Below the pieces are notes generated by a model. The model made no database searches. It was not told the origin of the DNA and was given only the letters and a program-made list of their open reading frames with translations. Positions 24,281 through 31,749 of a DNA stretch of 64,000 bases are shown one piece after another. The DNA is from Streptomyces collinus Tu 365. Lineage in GTDB: Bacteria; Actinomycetota; Actinomycetes; Streptomycetales; Streptomycetaceae. The DNA lies in NCBI RefSeq assembly GCF_000444875.1, contig NC_021985.1, positions 6,778,170-6,842,169 on the forward strand, read 5' to 3'. Position 1 is the stretch's first letter; each line of letters opens with the position of its first letter. The translations under genes were made by a program, and so were the position numbers.

Positions 24281-25420
24281 GTGAGTCGTGTAACCCAGAG
24301 GGCCAGCGAACTGGCCCTGGATGAGACCACGGTCACCGCACTTCGGGCCGCGCTGAAGACGACCGCCGACGAGGTCGTCCAGGCGATCATCGACGAGGTC
24401 CCTCCCTATGCCAACGCCCTTTCGGGCAGCATGGGCGGCACCATCCGCCGAGCCGTTCGCACCGCGCTCGGGCTCTACCTGGACCTCGCGAGCGGGAACG
24501 CCACGGGCGGCGACGGCGGTGACGCGGCCTACGAGCTGGGCCGCGGCGAGGTGCGCGACGGCCGTTCGATGGACGCCCTGCTCAGCGCCTACCGCGTCGG
24601 CGCCCGCGTGGCCTGGCGATGCCTGGCGGCGGGCGCCGTGTCCGCAGGTCTGCCCGCCGCCGAGGTCGCCAAGTTCGCCGAGCTGACCTTCGCCTACATC
24701 GACGAGCTCTCCGCCGCGAGCGCCGCGGGCCACGCCGACGAACTGGCCGCCCGGGGCAGGGCCCACGAGCGTCACCTCGAACACCTGGCCCGCGACCTCC
24801 TCGCCGGCGCGAGCCCGGACGTGCTGCTGGCCTCCGCCCAACGGGCCGGATGGCAGCCTCCGGTCACGCTGACGGCGGTCCTGCTGCCCGCCGCCCAGGC
24901 CCGGCCTGCCTACCGCGCGCTCGATCCGAGCACCCTGGTCCTCGACGATCTGCCGGACGCCACCGGTGTGCTGCTCGTCCCCGATTCCGACCGGTCACAT
25001 CTCTTGCGGCAGCTGACCGAGCGCACCGCCGTGGTCGGCCCGGCCCGGCCGTGGACCCGTGCGTCCGCCTCGTACGCGCGAGCCGTACGCGCGCGCTCCC
25101 TCTCCCCTGACTTCCGCGACACCGAGGACCACCTGCCCGAGCTGGTGCTGAGCGCCGACGTGGACGCGTTCGCAGACCTGCGTGTCCGGGCCCTCGCACC
25201 GTTGCGCACCCTGCCTGTCGCGACCGCACGGCGGCTGGAGGAGACGTTGCGGGCGTGGCTGCTGCACCAGGGCAGGCGGGAGGAGGTGGCGGCGGCGCTG
25301 TTCGTCCATCCCCAGACAGTCCGGTACCGGATGTCGCAGTTGCGGGAGCTGTTTCCGGATCTCGCATCGCCACACCGGGTCCTCGAACTGACGCTGGCGG
25401 TCGGTCTCCGGGCCGGTTGA
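24281..25420 (+). CDS. PucR-type transcription regulator
   Basis: About 379 residues. The C-terminus is the PucR HTH_30: ARRLEETLRAWLLHQGRREEVAAALFVHPQTVRYRMSQLRELF, the last part being the recognition helix. The centre resembles the GGDEF-like PucR region and the N-terminus is a helical sensor. It is divergent from the desaturase/reductase pair, so control of membrane lipid desaturation is the obvious inference. GTG 24281 (with AGGGA before it) is preferred; GTG 24254 is in frame and would add nine residues. Confidence 0.82.
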   Translation: MSRVTQRASELALDETTVTALRAALKTTADEVVQAIIDEVPPYANALSGSMGGTIRRAVRTALGLYLDLASGNATGGDGGDAAYELGRGEVRDGRSMDALLSAYRVGARVAWRCLAAGAVSAGLPAAEVAKFAELTFAYIDELSAASAAGHADELAARGRAHERHLEHLARDLLAGASPDVLLASAQRAGWQPPVTLTAVLLPAAQARPAYRALDPSTLVLDDLPDATGVLLVPDSDRSHLLRQLTERTAVVGPARPWTRASASYARAVRARSLSPDFRDTEDHLPELVLSADVDAFADLRVRALAPLRTLPVATARRLEETLRAWLLHQGRREEVAAALFVHPQTVRYRMSQLRELFPDLASPHRVLELTLAVGLRAG

Positions 25421-25542
25421 CGCGTACCGAGGCACCGGTTCCGATCCGCTGCAGGACTCCTACGGGTGGTCCACCTGGTCGGACCTGTGCAGCCGCAACC
25501 CTCGCTGCAGGGGCAGTCCTGAGACGTGAGAGGGTCTGGGGC

Positions 25543-26835
25543 GTGAGTGAGACACCCCCGAACACCCTGCAATACCGCTTCGACGGGCCGGAAGACGCTC
25601 CGGTCCTGATCCTGGGTCCCTCACTGGGTACCACCTGGCACATGTGGGACCGGCAGGTCCCCGAGCTGACGAAGCAGTGGCGGGTCTTCCGGTTCGACCT
25701 GCCGGGCCACGGCGGCGCGCCCGCCCGGCCGGCCGGCTCGGTCGGCGAGCTGGCGGAGCGGCTGCTGGCCACCCTGGACGCGCTGGGGGTGCAGCGTTTC
25801 GGCTACGCCGGCTGCGCCCTGGGCGGCGCGATCGGCCTGGAGCTGGCGCTGCGCCGCCCCGAGCGGCTCGCCTCGCTCGCGCTGGTCGCCGCCTCGCCCC
25901 GGTTCGGCACGGCCGACGAGTTCCGCCAGCGCGGCGTGGTCGTGCGGTCCAACGGCCTCGACCCGATCGCCCGGTCCGCGCCCGACCGCTGGTTCACCGG
26001 CGGCTTCGCGGCCGCCCAGCCGGCGATCACCGAGTGGGCCGTGCAGATGGTGCGCACCACCGACCCCGGCTGCTACATCGCCGCCTGCGAGGCGCTCGCC
26101 GGGTTCGACGTGCGGCCCGAGCTGGGCCGGGTCGGCGCGCCGACGCTGGTGCTGGTCGGGTCCGACGACCGGGTCACCGGCCCCGCCGAGGCCCGCACCC
26201 TGGTCGCCGGGATCCCGGACGCCCGGCTCGCGGTCGTCCCCGGCGCCTCCCACCTGGTGCCGGTCGAGCAGCCCGCCGCCGTCACCGACCTGCTGGTCCG
26301 GCACTTCTCCACCGCCTGGCAGCAGCCCTTCGACACCGGCCAGACCGCGCTGCCGGCCGCCCCGGTCAACCCGGCCCTGGCCGCGGCGCCCCAGTTCGCG
26401 CCGCGCGCCGAGATCGCCCCCGCCGTCGTACCGCAGGCGCAGCCGTTCGGGGAGCCCGACCGGTACGGGACCGGTCTGAAGGTCCGCCGTGAGGTGCTGG
26501 GCGACGCGCACGTGGACCAGGTGCTGGCACAGGCCGACGACTTCTCCGGCGACTTCCAGGAGCTCGTCACCCGCTACGCCTGGGGCGAGGTCTGGGACCG
26601 GCCGGGCCTCGACCGCCGTACCCGCAGCTGTGTGACGCTCACCGCGCTGGTGGCCGGCGGGCACCTGGAGGAGCTGGCCGCCCACACCCGCGCCGCCCTG
26701 CGCAACGGCCTCACGCCGGACGAGATCAAGGAGGTGCTGCTGCAGGCCGCCGTGTACTGCGGCGTCCCGGCGGCGAACAGCGCCTTCCGGGTGGCCCAGC
26801 AGGTCATCCGCGAGGAGACCACGCCCACGGAGTGA
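25543..26835 (+). CDS. pcaL: Fused 3-oxoadipate enol-lactonase / 4-carboxymuconolactone decarboxylase
   Basis: A 430-residue PcaDC fusion: residues 1 to ~260 are an alpha/beta hydrolase (LGPSLGTTWHMWD, FDLPGHGGAP, VGSDDRVT with Asp, GASHLVPVEQP with His), then a Pro/Ala linker, then a ~125-residue carboxymuconolactone decarboxylase (RREVLGDAHVD, RTRSCVTLTALVAGG). It would convert 4-carboxymuconolactone to 3-oxoadipate in the protocatechuate branch. Odd point: the nucleophile elbow reads GCALG where the canonical Ser should be. No other pca genes are in the window. Confidence 0.87.
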   Translation: MSETPPNTLQYRFDGPEDAPVLILGPSLGTTWHMWDRQVPELTKQWRVFRFDLPGHGGAPARPAGSVGELAERLLATLDALGVQRFGYAGCALGGAIGLELALRRPERLASLALVAASPRFGTADEFRQRGVVVRSNGLDPIARSAPDRWFTGGFAAAQPAITEWAVQMVRTTDPGCYIAACEALAGFDVRPELGRVGAPTLVLVGSDDRVTGPAEARTLVAGIPDARLAVVPGASHLVPVEQPAAVTDLLVRHFSTAWQQPFDTGQTALPAAPVNPALAAAPQFAPRAEIAPAVVPQAQPFGEPDRYGTGLKVRREVLGDAHVDQVLAQADDFSGDFQELVTRYAWGEVWDRPGLDRRTRSCVTLTALVAGGHLEELAAHTRAALRNGLTPDEIKEVLLQAAVYCGVPAANSAFRVAQQVIREETTPTE

Positions 26836-26870
26836 GTCCCCGGCCGCCGCGCCCGGCAGGATGGGGAGAC

Positions 26871-27506
26871 ATGAAGCTCACCAAGAAGTCCCACGCCTGC
26901 GTCCGTCTGGATAAGGACGGGCGCACGCTCGTCCTCGACCCCGGCGGGTTCACCGAGCGGGACGCGGCCGTCGGCGCGGACGCGATCCTGGTCACGCACG
27001 AGCACCCGGACCACTTCGACGAGGGCCGGCTGCGGGCGGCGCTGGAGGCGAACCCGGCCGCCGGGGTCTGGACCCTGCGGGCCGTCGCGGACCGGCTCGC
27101 GGCGGCCTTCCCCGGCCGGGTGCACACCGTCGGCCACGGCGACACCTTCACCGCCGCCGGCTTCGACGTCCAGGTCCACGGCGAACTGCACGCGGTGATC
27201 CACCCCGACCTGCCGCGCATCACCAACGTCGGCTACCTGATCGACGACGGCAGGGTCTTCCACCCGGGCGACGCCCTCACCGTCCCCGGGCGGCCCGTCG
27301 AGACACTGCTGGCCCCGGTGCAGGCCCCGTGGAACAAGATCGCCGAAGTGATCGACTACGTCCGCGAGGTCGCGCCGGAACGCGTCTACGACGTCCACGA
27401 CGCCCTGCTCACCGATCTGGCGCGGCCGATCTACGACACCCACCTCGGCAACCTGGGCGGCGCCGAGCACCTGCGGCTGGCCCCCGGAGCCTCCGCCGAG
27501 GTCTGA
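26871..27506 (+). CDS. MBL-fold metallohydrolase, UlaG-like
   Basis: A 211-residue metallo-beta-lactamase-fold protein. The metal motif THEHPDHFD lies near residue 43, HPGDAL near 140, and a C-terminal VHDALL contributes the last His. The short size and the opening KLTKKSHACVRL match the YycJ/UlaG-like UPF0173 group, often lactonases or phosphodiesterases of unknown substrate. It is 35 bp after pcaL and may share its transcript. Confidence 0.85.
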   Translation: MKLTKKSHACVRLDKDGRTLVLDPGGFTERDAAVGADAILVTHEHPDHFDEGRLRAALEANPAAGVWTLRAVADRLAAAFPGRVHTVGHGDTFTAAGFDVQVHGELHAVIHPDLPRITNVGYLIDDGRVFHPGDALTVPGRPVETLLAPVQAPWNKIAEVIDYVREVAPERVYDVHDALLTDLARPIYDTHLGNLGGAEHLRLAPGASAEV

Positions 27507-27522
27507 CGCGCGGCCGTCCGCG

Positions 27523-27545
27523 CTGTCGTACCCGCCGGGTAGGTT
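27523..27545 (+). promoter_or_regulatory. Damage-type promoter of exonuclease III
   Basis: CTGTCGTAC (27523-27531), 8 bases, then TAGGTT (27540-27545), in the RecA-NDp layout. The core TGTCG and TANNNT match; first base and last three of block one differ. The -10 ends 7 nt before the ATG, so the mRNA would be leaderless. Confidence 0.5.
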
Positions 27546-27552
27546 GTGAGGC

Positions 27553-28332
27553 ATGCGCATCGCGACCTGGAACGTGAACTCGATCACCGCCCGCCTCCCC
27601 CGGCTGCTCGCCTGGCTGGAGAGCAGCGGCACCGACGTGCTCTGCCTCCAGGAGGCCAAGATCGCCGAGGAGCAGTTCCCGTTCGAGCAGCTGCGCGAGC
27701 TGGGCTACGAGGCGGCGGTGCACGCCACCGGCCGGTGGAACGGTGTGGCGGTGCTCTCCCGCGTCGGCCTGGAGGACGTCGTCAAGGGACTGCCCGGCGA
27801 CCCGGGCTACGACGGGGCGACCGAGCCGCGCGCCGTCTCGGCGACCTGCGGCCCGGTCCGGGTCTGGTCGGTGTACGTGCCCAACGGCCGCGAGGTGGAG
27901 CACCCCCACTACGCCTACAAGCTCCAGTGGTTCGAGGCGCTGAAGGCCGCCGTCGCCGGCGACGCGGCCGGCAGCCGCCCGTTCGCCGTGCTGGGCGACT
28001 ACAACGTGGCGCCGACGGACGACGACGTCTTCGACCGGGCCGCCTTCGAGGGCTCCACCCACGTCACCCCGGCCGAGCGGGCCGCGCTGGCCTCGCTGCG
28101 CGGGACGGGCCTGACGGACGTCGTGCCGCGGCCGCTGAAGTACGACCACCCCTACACGTACTGGGACTACCGCCAGCTCTGCTTCCCCAAGAACCGCGGC
28201 ATGCGCATCGACCTGGTGTACGGCAACGAGCCGTTCGCCAAGGCCGTCCAGGACGCCTACGTCGACCGCGAGGAGCGCAAGGGCAAGGGCGCGTCCGACC
28301 ACGCGCCGGTGGTGGTCGACCTGGACGTCTGA
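27553..28332 (+). CDS. xthA: Exodeoxyribonuclease III / AP endonuclease
   Basis: A 259-residue member of the Exo III family: MRIATWNVNSI, LQEAK with the metal Glu, VYVPNGR, GDYNVAPTD with the catalytic Asp/Asn, RIDLVYG and the terminal SDHAPVV His. It cuts DNA beside abasic sites and removes 3' blocks in base excision repair. ATG 27553 is fixed by homology and lies 7 nt after a -10 box with no ribosome binding site, so translation is probably leaderless. A small unknown gene follows 15 bp later. Confidence 0.95.
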   Translation: MRIATWNVNSITARLPRLLAWLESSGTDVLCLQEAKIAEEQFPFEQLRELGYEAAVHATGRWNGVAVLSRVGLEDVVKGLPGDPGYDGATEPRAVSATCGPVRVWSVYVPNGREVEHPHYAYKLQWFEALKAAVAGDAAGSRPFAVLGDYNVAPTDDDVFDRAAFEGSTHVTPAERAALASLRGTGLTDVVPRPLKYDHPYTYWDYRQLCFPKNRGMRIDLVYGNEPFAKAVQDAYVDREERKGKGASDHAPVVVDLDV

Positions 28333-28347
28333 TGCCAGGCTTGGCCC

Positions 28348-28767
28348 ATGAACATTCCGTTCCTGGGCCACCGGCACGACAGAAGCGGTACGGCGGCGCT
28401 CCCGGCCGACCCCGAGTCGATCGCCGCGCTCCTGTCCGAGTGCGAACTGCTCCGCTCCCAGGCGGACGAGGCCGGCGTCCGGCTCGACGACACCCCGGCC
28501 TCACTGGAGGCGCTGGACCAGGTGGTCCCGCGCTGGCGCGACGACGCGGAGATCCTGCCCCGGCTCGGCAACGACGCGGGGCTGTACCTGGGCACGGTCG
28601 TCGTGCGCACGGTGGCCGGCGCCGCCTGGCGGATCAGGCCCGACGGCGAACCCGTCGTACGGCTCGCCTCGGGCCGTGAGGTGGAGGTGGTGGAGTCCGG
28701 CCGGGAGTGGGCCACCAGCGGCGTCCCCGAACTGTCCCAGCTCTACGCGGAGGTCTCCGAGCTCTGA
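28348..28767 (+). CDS. Conserved small protein, DUF6278-like
   Basis: A 139-residue protein starting MNIPFLGHRHDRSG. The first third is a helix-turn region (ESIAALLSECELLRSQADEAG), then WRDDAEILPRLGNDAGLYLGTVVV, strands and a terminal helix. I associate the pattern with DUF6278, a Streptomyces family with no known function, from memory. It lies 15 bp after xthA on the same strand and may be co-transcribed, but nothing in it points to DNA repair. Confidence 0.72.
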   Translation: MNIPFLGHRHDRSGTAALPADPESIAALLSECELLRSQADEAGVRLDDTPASLEALDQVVPRWRDDAEILPRLGNDAGLYLGTVVVRTVAGAAWRIRPDGEPVVRLASGREVEVVESGREWATSGVPELSQLYAEVSEL

Positions 28768-29166
28768 GGCGGACGGGGAGCCGCGCGCCGGAGCCCCGCC
28801 CCGCGCATGCGACACGTACCCGTGACACATGAATGCGACAAACCTCACGTATGCGGCGTAAATACGGCTAATGCCCGCAAGGTGCGTGTCGCCCCCCAGG
28901 GACCCCGGCGGCTGGATAGTTTGCGGGCCGACAGTCCTCGACACGAAACGCCAGGCCGGAGAGCGGATGGGGGGCCGCGGACGGACACCGGGAGACGCAA
29001 CCCGGCAGACCTCGACTACGCTTTGCCGTTCATCCCCTTGTGGTGACGGCGGCCCCGCCGGCCCACGACAGGATGACGCCACTGCCGGTGGGGTACCCCC
29101 CACGGCCCTGAAACCGTAGGGGGCGGCAGTACACACGGGCCAGGCTCGTCCGGCGGCAGCCGGAGA
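28768..29166. other. Unassigned 400-bp intergenic region
   Basis: Between a forward gene and a reverse gene. It holds a -10-like GATAGT near 28915, AT-richer sequence (28840-28875), two short forward frames (one with GGAGAG before ATG 28967, 50 codons; another ending YALPFIPLW) and a hairpin GTGGGG/CCCCAC at 29088-29103. None of the frames is convincing. Confidence 0.4.
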
Positions 29167-30732
29167 TCACTGCTCGCGCAGGGGGACGGACACGTATGAC
29201 GGGTCGTCCGACGGCGAGGAGAAGGTCAGCTGCGCGCCGGACGGGTTGTGCTCGATGTAGAGCGGGTCGACCGTGTCGACCACCAACGCGAGCCGGTGCC
29301 CGGCCGGGACGTCGTAGGCGGTGGAGAACAGGTCCAGGTCGACGCCGAACGGCTCGCCGGGGGTGCGCCCGTACCAGGTGTACGGCGCGTTGGTCACCAA
29401 CTTGCCGAAGCCCAGCGGCCCGACGTCGTACAGATAGGCGATCAGGGTGCCGCTCTCCTTGGTCGGGGTGAGCGTGGTGTGCAGCGTGGCCGTGCCGCGC
29501 ACCCGCTGCGGGGCGCCGTACCGCTCCGACTGCCACACCGCCGCCCAGCGGCGCGGCAGCAGCGGGATCGAGGCCATGGGCGGCAGTTGGGCGACCTGGT
29601 CCAGGATGGAGGACAGGAAGACGATCCCGCCGTCCGCGCCCGAGTCGACGTTGGCGTGGATGGTGCTGGAGCCCGCGAGGGCGATCTTCAGGCGGGTCGC
29701 GCCGACCGACTTCCAGTCCGGGTAGCCCTCGTACCCGCCCGCGCTGCGGGACTTGAGCTGGACCGGCTGCTCGCGCTCGATGCCGTTGCCGACCCCCTTG
29801 AGGTAGTGGTCGAACCAGCGCCCGGTGTCCGTCCACACGTCGTTGGGGAGCCCGAACAGGCCGGTCAGTTCGGCGGTCGCGTGGTCGCCCGGGCGCATCT
29901 CCAGCCGCTTGGGGACCGTCAGTTTCTCGTAGAAGTCGGCGTACTGGTTCGCCGGGAAGACGGTGTCGCCCCAGGCGTTGGCGAGCATGACCGCGGTGCC
30001 GTTGCTGTTGAGCTGGTCGACGTAGGTCGCGACGGAACGTTTCCGCCCCCAGTCGATCATCTCCTGCTCCTTGCTCAGGTTCGAGGCGTAGAAGTTGTCG
30101 AAGATCTGCCGCAGTTCGGGGCTCTCGTGGCCGGTGACGACGCCCGCGCCGTCCAGCAGGGCCCCGGCCTGGACGTGCTGGGTGCGGCCCGAGTAGATCG
30201 AGGAGATCAGGTCGGCCCAGCCGCTGAGTGCGGCGACCGCCTTGATGCGCTTGTCGTGGGCGGCGGCCAGCAGGCTGATGCCGGCGCCGTAGGAGACGCC
30301 CGCCATGCCGATGTGGCGCGGGTCGGACGGTGTGTGGTCCAGCGCCCAGTCGATCACCTTGGAGGCGTCCGCTGTGTCCGGCGGACCGGCCACTTCTATC
30401 TCGCCGCCGGACTGCCAGAACCCGCGCACGTTGTAGGTGAGGACCACGTACCCGGAGTCGGCGAGCTTCTGCGCCTGCGCGAGGTACTCCGCCTGCGGCA
30501 GGCCCCAGCTCGTGGGCAGCACGATGAGCGGGTAGGTGTGCGTGCCGTCGGCGTCCTCGGGCGTCACGACGTTCGCCTTCAGCACGGTGCCGCCCTCGCC
30601 CGTGATGTCCACGAAGCGCACGGACGGCGCGGCCTGGGCGCCCGGGGCCAGGCCGACGACGCCGCCGGCGAGCAGGGCGGCGCTGACGGCGCCGGCGGCT
30701 GAGGTGCGCACGGTGGTGCGACCACGTCCCAT
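29167..30732 (-). CDS. Secreted CocE/S15-type hydrolase
   Basis: A 521-residue exported protein with a signal peptide (Arg-rich start, Ala/Leu/Gly core, AQAAPS cleavage). The alpha/beta hydrolase domain has the oxyanion motif VRGFWQSGGE and nucleophile elbow GVSYGAG; NAWGDTVFP and GDHA fit the Asp and His. The C-terminal ~200 residues are the beta-jelly-roll of X-Pro dipeptidyl-peptidases and cocaine esterase. It acts outside the cell on a peptide or ester. RBS GAGGAG precedes ATG 30732. A cluster of GGGTAA/TTACCC half-sites lies upstream. Confidence 0.88.
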   Translation of the reverse strand: MGRGRTTVRTSAAGAVSAALLAGGVVGLAPGAQAAPSVRFVDITGEGGTVLKANVVTPEDADGTHTYPLIVLPTSWGLPQAEYLAQAQKLADSGYVVLTYNVRGFWQSGGEIEVAGPPDTADASKVIDWALDHTPSDPRHIGMAGVSYGAGISLLAAAHDKRIKAVAALSGWADLISSIYSGRTQHVQAGALLDGAGVVTGHESPELRQIFDNFYASNLSKEQEMIDWGRKRSVATYVDQLNSNGTAVMLANAWGDTVFPANQYADFYEKLTVPKRLEMRPGDHATAELTGLFGLPNDVWTDTGRWFDHYLKGVGNGIEREQPVQLKSRSAGGYEGYPDWKSVGATRLKIALAGSSTIHANVDSGADGGIVFLSSILDQVAQLPPMASIPLLPRRWAAVWQSERYGAPQRVRGTATLHTTLTPTKESGTLIAYLYDVGPLGFGKLVTNAPYTWYGRTPGEPFGVDLDLFSTAYDVPAGHRLALVVDTVDPLYIEHNPSGAQLTFSSPSDDPSYVSVPLREQ

Positions 30733-30770
30733 GGGTCACTCCTCGACTGGTGACAGAAGAAAGTGACCCG

Positions 30771-30826
30771 ACGGTAACCGGAGGACCTTACCCTAAGTAA
30801 CCCGTGGGTAAGTTACGTACGGGTAA
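30771..30826. promoter_or_regulatory. Cluster of TTACCC/GGGTAA half-sites
   Basis: CGGTAACCG (30772-30780), TTACCC (30788-30793), GTAACCC (30797-30803), GGGTAA (30806-30811) and GGGTAA (30821-30826) crowd upstream of the hydrolase gene. Repeated, partly inverted half-sites like these suggest an operator for a TetR-like protein. Confidence 0.4.
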
Positions 30827-30854
30827 AGGTTGTTGACGTCACGACCGCAGGACG

Positions 30855-31607
30855 TCACGACGTCCGCTGCGCGGCGCTCGGCTCCTCGGCCGCCGGAAGG
30901 GGTGCCTGCGCCGCCCGGGTCACGTCCGCCACCAGCTCCACCAGATCGGGGCCGTACGCCTGGGAGTTGACCACCTTCAGCAGCAGCACGAAGGAACCCT
31001 TGCCGTGCTTGCGGCTCAACCGCTCGTGGTTGCGGGCGAGATAACGGGTCGCGGCCTGGTTGGTGATGGCCCGCTGACCGCAGAAGAGGAACACCGGCCG
31101 GGCCGGCCGGCCGGCGGTGAGCCGGGCCAGCAGCACGTACTCCGTGACGCCGGCCTCCATCCGGTACAGCTCGCCGCCGATGCGGAACGCGCCGCGGTCC
31201 GGCCCCGGTTCGGCGTCGACGTTCACCCGCACCCCCGGCAGCATCGCCGACATGTGGGCCAGCATCCGCCGGTTGGAGGCGGGGCCGCCCACACAGAACT
31301 CGGTGCGCTCGCCGAACCCCTGCTGCATCGCGTCCTGCGTCACCATCTGCATGTGCGCCCCGCACTCCTTGATCAGGGCGGAGAGTTCGAGGAGCGCGAA
31401 CACGTCGAAGCGGTGGACGGCCAGGTCGGCCGTCGCCGGGTCGCGGTTGACCACCAGCAGCGACTCCGCGTGCTCCGGCAGGCCGAAGAACGCCTGCTTG
31501 CGCCGCAGCCTGCGGCGCCACAGGGAGGTGCGGGCCAGCCAGCCCAGCGCGGCACTGATGCCGGTCGCCAGGACACCCAGGACGATGTTGCGCACGTCGT
31601 CGTTCAT
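30855..31607 (-). CDS. Membrane-anchored protein of unknown function
   Basis: A 250-residue protein with one N-terminal membrane helix (IVLGVLATGISAALGWLA, about residues 7-24), a basic anchor (WRRRLRRKQ) and a soluble domain rich in FALLELSALIKEC, GFGERTEFCVGGP and ITNQAATRYLARN. I do not recognise a domain name. It looks like an anchored nucleotide- or NAD-binding fold, but that is a guess. ATG 31607 is chosen since it starts the membrane segment. It lies 122 bp upstream of the secreted hydrolase on the same strand. Confidence 0.72.
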   Translation of the reverse strand: MNDDVRNIVLGVLATGISAALGWLARTSLWRRRLRRKQAFFGLPEHAESLLVVNRDPATADLAVHRFDVFALLELSALIKECGAHMQMVTQDAMQQGFGERTEFCVGGPASNRRMLAHMSAMLPGVRVNVDAEPGPDRGAFRIGGELYRMEAGVTEYVLLARLTAGRPARPVFLFCGQRAITNQAATRYLARNHERLSRKHGKGSFVLLLKVVNSQAYGPDLVELVADVTRAAQAPLPAAEEPSAAQRTS

Positions 31608-31749
31608 GGCCGCGCATGCTAGCGGGCCCGGACACCGCCTACGTACCCGTGTTCGAGGTGTGAGCCCGGTGCCGCACGTGACGGAGGCGTACTGTCGGTA
31701 CTGCGGCAATCTCGTTACGCTGCGCGGACTGTCCCAGCAGGAGGTACGG

